From the NCBI GenBank assembly GCA_964633285.1, contig CAZWGA010000016.1, positions 29,729-93,728 on the forward strand: 64,000 bases of DNA, read 5' to 3'. Numbering within the stretch: position 1 is the first letter of the stretch; each line of letters begins with the position of its first letter. The position numbers and the translations under genes are program-made. The notes below the pieces were generated by a model. That model was not told the origin of the DNA. It saw nothing but the letters and a program-made list of their open reading frames with translations, and searched no databases. Positions 60,799 to 64,000 of the stretch are shown here, one piece after another. Source of the stretch: 20CM-2-55-15 sp964633285. GTDB lineage: Bacteria > Acidobacteriota > Terriglobia > 20CM-2-55-15.

Positions 60799-61395
60799 AT
60801 GGATCCATTGATATTGCGCGTCGACGAGAACGTTGCATTGCGGCAGATTGCGGAAGAGGACGCCGAAGAATTGACGGACTTGATCGACCGCAATCGAACG
60901 CATCTCAAGGAATGGCTTCCGTGGCTCGATAACAGCACCGACATTCATGATACGGCGCGATTCATCGGCCGGTCCCTTGAACAAGCTGACGATGCAAACG
61001 GCGTTACTCTCGGTATCTTCGCGAATGGCCGGCTCGCCGGTATCATCGGCGAACATTATGTCGATTCACTGAATCACCGGACGGAATTCGGCTATTGGCT
61101 GGACTGGGAACATCAGGGCCGCGGCATTGTCACTCGATCCACGGCGCGTCTTACCGATTACGCATTCACTAATCAGGGCTGCAATCGCGTCATGCTGCAT
61201 TGCGCCGTCGGTAATGTAAAGAGCCGCGCGGTTGCGGAGCGCCTTGGCTTTGTCCTCGAAGGAATCCTCCGTGAAGCCGAATGGCTCTACGATCACTATG
61301 TGGATCTGGCAGTGTATTCGATGCTGAAAAATGATTGGGCAAAAGCGGCCATGCTCCAGAAACTTTTATTGGATAGTGCAGATCGTAATATTTGA
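60799..61395 (+). CDS. GNAT acetyltransferase (RimJ/RimL type)
   Basis: A 198-residue N-acetyltransferase: VALRQIAEEDAEELTDLIDR at the start, HLKEWLPWLDNSTDIHDTAR, GIFANGRLAGIIGEHYVD, then WLDWEHQGRGIVTRSTARLT (acetyl-CoA pyrophosphate loop Q-x-x-G-x-x) and NVKSRAVAERLGFVLEGILR. This is the pattern of ribosomal-protein-serine acetyltransferase relatives. It probably acetylates a protein N-terminus or a small amine. It starts 23 bp after lhr. Confidence 0.9.
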   Translation: MDPLILRVDENVALRQIAEEDAEELTDLIDRNRTHLKEWLPWLDNSTDIHDTARFIGRSLEQADDANGVTLGIFANGRLAGIIGEHYVDSLNHRTEFGYWLDWEHQGRGIVTRSTARLTDYAFTNQGCNRVMLHCAVGNVKSRAVAERLGFVLEGILREAEWLYDHYVDLAVYSMLKNDWAKAAMLQKLLLDSADRNI

Positions 61396-61456
61396 GGATC
61401 TCCAATATTGGAATCTCCACTCTTAAATATCCTGTGTTACTTTATTCAGGTCGCTC

Positions 61457-61528
61457 GGCCCCATCGTCTAGCGGCTAGGACGTGGCCCTCTCAAGGCCAA
61501 AACACGGGTTCGATTCCCGTTGGGGCTA
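61457..61528 (+). tRNA. tRNA-Glu (CTC anticodon)
   Basis: The cloverleaf is complete: acceptor GGCCCCA with TGGGGCT (first pair G-T), D-arm around GTCTAGCGGCTAGGAC, anticodon stem TGGCC/GGCCA with loop CTCTCAA (anticodon CTC at 61490-61492), T-arm ACGGG-TTCGATT-CCCGT, discriminator A at 61528. CCA is not encoded. A palindrome carrying a copy of the T-loop sequence follows 3 bp downstream. Confidence 0.94.
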
Positions 61529-61531
61529 TGG

Positions 61532-61561
61532 ATGGGAATCGAACCCGGGTTCGATTCCCAT
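61532..61561. repeat. Perfect 30-bp palindrome repeating the tRNA-Glu T-arm sequence
   Basis: ATGGGAATCGAACCC followed directly by its exact complement. The right half, GGGTTCGATTCCC, repeats bases 3-15 of the T-arm (61506-61519 region) and the left half is its inverse. Such duplicated tRNA 3' sequences commonly mark attachment sites of integrated elements, and a tyrosine recombinase remnant lies 1.3 kb further on. It could also fold as a transcription terminator for the tRNA, since TTTTTG follows. Confidence 0.8.
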
Positions 61562-61796
61562 TTTTGCGATTTTCAATCAATGCTATCAGGCCTTCGGCGA
61601 TCCTTCCCCCCATTTCACGGTACCGATGCGTCTTTCAGGACGTGATTTTTGACGACGGATCTCGGAGCAATGGCGCAATGGCGAACGAGAAGACGAAATC
61701 AACGTCACAAGTACGGTTTGCCGACTTCTGGAACACTGCGACAGGTGCGACGTACTCAGCGTGTACAACAGCTCCCGTCACTCACGCTTGGGCCCG
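61562..61796. other. Intergenic region after tRNA-Glu, no gene supported
   Basis: About 235 bp between the palindrome and the second TIGR03435 gene. Short open frames exist on both strands, but none has a ribosome binding site, family motif or natural composition. It may contain decayed element sequence near an attachment site. Confidence 0.4.
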
Positions 61797-62621
61797 CTAG
61801 TTTTCACTCGGCTTCTGGATGCTATCCACAACGACAACATCAACTGGCCCTCTCGTTGAGACCAACCGGAGTCCTAATTGTTCCTGGAGGGCGGCGAACA
61901 CTGACGGTCGCGGGTCGATCGGTGCGGAAAGCTCGATCGGTGCGAACTCCAATCGGAAATCAAATAGGCCCTTTAAATTCGTTTTGTCTACGACCGGGCT
62001 ATCCAAACGCTGAGAGAGAACATAGACGAGTTGGGTGACGGGTACAGCCGAGCCGATGATTGCACCGGAGTTGCCGAAGACGTGGCCGGCGGGCGGTTTA
62101 AAGTTTGCGGGCAAAAGGCCATCACGGCCAGGCCGCGCCGGAGGGCCAGCAGCTTCTTCGACGCCGGGCGTCGGTGCATCGACCGCTTTCATTTTCGATT
62201 GCCCATTTGCGACCGTTAATTCGTAGATCGGTAACTGCCTTTGCTCATGATGCGCTTTCAGTCGAAATCGATCTTCCAGCATCACAAGGACTGCTGGACC
62301 CATGTCTTCGGGACGAATCGGCTGCTGCGGCTGAGCTTGAATGTCGAACCGGTCTGTCGCAAGCCAATCTGGCCCCCCATCAACGCGAAAATCAGGCAAC
62401 ACGCCATATACACTCTTATCGTCGAAGGCGACGCGCAACAGCATTCTGGTCGTGGTATTGATTGCGACAAGGCGTCCGCTTGGATCAGGCCGCAACGTCG
62501 TTTCGGGAGCGCCGGATGTGTTTGGTTTGATCGAAACGACTTCGAAGGTCTGCGCAACTATAGGAAGGACAAGGAATATGCCGGATATACCGGTTATCAA
62601 AGCCTTGGTTTTTATCGTCAT
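61797..62621 (-). CDS. TIGR03435 family exported protein
   Basis: A 274-residue paralogue of 13689-14627. Signal peptide about 1-23, then QTFEVVSIKPNTSGAPETTL, GPDWLATDRFDIQAQPQQP, DRFRLKAHHEQRQLPIYELT, DKTNLKGLFDFRLEFAP and the ending VDVVVVDSIQKPSEN. It lies between tRNA-Glu and the tyrosine recombinase remnant, so it may be cargo of an integrated element or simply flanking DNA. Function unknown. Confidence 0.9.
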   Translation of the reverse strand: MTIKTKALITGISGIFLVLPIVAQTFEVVSIKPNTSGAPETTLRPDPSGRLVAINTTTRMLLRVAFDDKSVYGVLPDFRVDGGPDWLATDRFDIQAQPQQPIRPEDMGPAVLVMLEDRFRLKAHHEQRQLPIYELTVANGQSKMKAVDAPTPGVEEAAGPPARPGRDGLLPANFKPPAGHVFGNSGAIIGSAVPVTQLVYVLSQRLDSPVVDKTNLKGLFDFRLEFAPIELSAPIDPRPSVFAALQEQLGLRLVSTRGPVDVVVVDSIQKPSEN

Positions 62622-62852
62622 GATTGCTCAGACACCAAACGCTTTGGGATTGTTCCGAAAAAGACCTGAAAGATGGAGCAACGGTCGAAGTCCAATTAAT
62701 CCCTGAGGCGTCTCCCGGCATTTAGGAAAACCTTGCTTAGGGTCCCCGAAGTCGGCTTGGGAGAAAGGGTTCGGTGTCCCCGACAACGCACTCTCCAGCG
62801 GGCTGGCCGGCGCTCTTTGGGGCGACTGAAGATGTGCTGTGGGGAATCTGAC

Positions 62853-63802
62853 TCAAGCGCTTTCCAGGCCCATTTGGTCGTTTACTGCGTGATGAAGCCT
62901 TTGCTTGCAACCCAAATAGCGTTCGGTTGTCTGAACTGGGCGTGTCCGAGCAGAAACTGAATCTGTTCCAACTCGCCTCCAGAGATATGACAGAACCGCG
63001 CACAGCTGCGACGCAAATCATGCGGGGCAAGCTGGGATATTCCAGCCTGTTTGGCGGCGGTTCTGACGATGTGCCAGACAGTCTTCGTGGTGATTCCGTT
63101 GCCCCAGATCTTTCCATTCTTGTTAATTCGGCGAAAGACCCTTCCGTCAGAGATGAGACTCGCGGTGATCCATTCGTCGAGCGCGGCCTTTGTCCAGCTT
63201 GGAACAGGTACCGTTCGGATGCGCTTCCCCTTGCCCAGCAGATCGGCAATTACCCAACGATTTTCTCGGACCTGCAGGTCTGCTACCGTTAACGTGACAG
63301 CTTCAGCCCTCCGCAAACCACAGCCAAGAAGGATCGAAACCATAGCACGATCACGTTTTCCACGCAGGCTGTTAGGGAACGCACTGCTCAGTAATGCACG
63401 TGCCTGTTCAATGCTGATCCAATTCCCGACTCGGACACCGAGCCGCCTCGCTCCCTTGACTCTACGAATTCCGGCAGCGAGCTCCGGACCGAGAAGGCCA
63501 TTGTCGGCCGCCTCGTAGGCCAAACGTCGAACGGCGGCGAGGCGTACATTGATCGTTGATGCCGCGAGGTTCTTTTGCTCAAGATGAATTCGGTAACGTA
63601 TCACGACTGTGCGGCTGAAGGATAACCGGGGTTCTGAACAGTACCAAGTTATGAATTCATCGATTGCGCGTCCATAAGATTGCTGTGAACTCACGGCGGC
63701 AAGTGAATTCAAAACAGCACTCTTCGAGTGCTCCAAATCCAGAAGACGCAGAACGGCTTTAGGGCGTTTTGGTCTTGATTTTCGAGCCTTCGTTTGTCCC
63801 AT
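62853..63802 (-). pseudogene. Tyrosine recombinase/phage-type integrase, frameshifted at the C-terminus
   Basis: Reads from ATG 63802 (AAAGGAGG precedes) as a 306-residue frame ending at 62882. An N-terminal SAM-like core-binding domain (about 35-110) and the catalytic domain have Arg in GCGLRRAEAVTLTVADL, Lys in LGKGKRIRTVPVP, HDLRRSCARF and the His of FLLGHA. After GHA the frame changes: the expected QTTERYLGCKQRLHHAV with the catalytic Tyr is encoded one frame over and continues to a stop at 62853. One base seems lost near 62936-62941. As read, the enzyme lacks its nucleophile, so it is inactive unless this is a sequencing error or recoding site. Confidence 0.85.
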
Positions 63803-64000
63803 ACTGGCGGCCTCCTTTGCCGCGAATACAGTATGGAAGACGCTCCCGGAGGAGTCGTTAAGGCAGCTTTCGGGTGGTGTAACTGAACAGAGAGCCAGAG
63901 TATTGGAATCAGATATGCCGAACGGCCTGGCTGTGGCGGTATCATTGGACTTCCCAGACTTTCCTAGACACTTTTCACAGCTAAAATGAGCTGCCGAAAA

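Noticed and set aside
61408..61800. Plus-strand open frame spanning tRNA-Glu
   Set aside because: It runs through a complete tRNA and the palindrome, with no protein motif.
1..64000. CRISPR array, rRNA operon, restriction-modification or known defence system
   Set aside because: No regularly spaced repeats, rRNA sequence, methyltransferase/nuclease pair or defence gene set was seen; the Fic gene stands alone without an antitoxin partner.

Overview
The window looks like a chromosomal segment of a soil-type member of the Acidobacteriota, probably from an uncultured lineage. The reasons are two TIGR03435-family proteins, DUF6152 proteins beside an expanded exported family carrying a W-E-G-D-T-L-V-V signature, a TonB-dependent receptor with an N-terminal carboxypeptidase-regulatory-like domain, a PEP-CTERM protein, and moderately high GC. 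The taxonomic call is inference from family content. No rRNA is present. Two tRNA genes (Gln-CTG and Glu-CTC) are visible.

Layout. 0-3 kb: start of a TonB-type receptor with a small exported protein (minus), then an exported bicupin and a serine hydrolase (plus). 3-8 kb: an aromatic-ester block with 4-hydroxybenzoate 3-monooxygenase, a secreted esterase and a tannase/feruloyl esterase (minus), with a divergent GntR/FCD regulator. 8-18 kb: mixed exported and housekeeping genes (DUF305, LVIVD protein, coiled-coil protein, histidine phosphatase, TIGR03435 protein, diheme cytochrome c, Fic protein, MetE-like methyltransferase). 18-27.7 kb: a complete purine/urate catabolic cluster (minus). Xanthine dehydrogenase is three genes. 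It is followed by urate hydroxylase, HIU hydrolase, OHCU decarboxylase, allantoinase, allantoate amidohydrolase, ureidoglycine aminohydrolase and ureidoglycolate amidohydrolase, so hypoxanthine/xanthine could go to glyoxylate with all nitrogen released as ammonia. 27.7-33.1 kb: seven small exported genes in the same direction, tightly packed, five of them carrying one shared undescribed domain and two carrying DUF6152; one gene fuses the two domains. 33.3-35.7 kb: two exported beta-propeller proteins, divergent from that array.

35.7-44.4 kb: exported hydrolases, VOC proteins, then a three-gene operon of a LarA-type nickel racemase with both subunits of an isopropylmalate-dehydratase-type hydro-lyase. 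44.4-48 kb: a large TPR membrane protein facing a PEP-CTERM protein, then tRNA-Gln abutting a DUF6282-like hydrolase. 49-61.4 kb: a CPXCG zinc-ribbon protein, iron alcohol dehydrogenase, dienelactone hydrolase, lipoprotein M1 aminopeptidase, alpha/beta hydrolase, lipoprotein MsrA, MmgE/PrpD protein, an Lhr helicase carrying an in-frame palindromic insertion, and a GNAT acetyltransferase. 61.4-64 kb: tRNA-Glu followed by a 30-bp palindrome repeating its T-arm, a second TIGR03435 gene, and a tyrosine recombinase whose catalytic tyrosine has been pushed out of frame; this looks like the edge of an integrated element.

Dispersed palindromic repeats recur (10.72, 14.64, 37.84, 56.61 and 59.98 kb). 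Coordinates and starts were read by eye; family names come from recognised motifs, not from searches.
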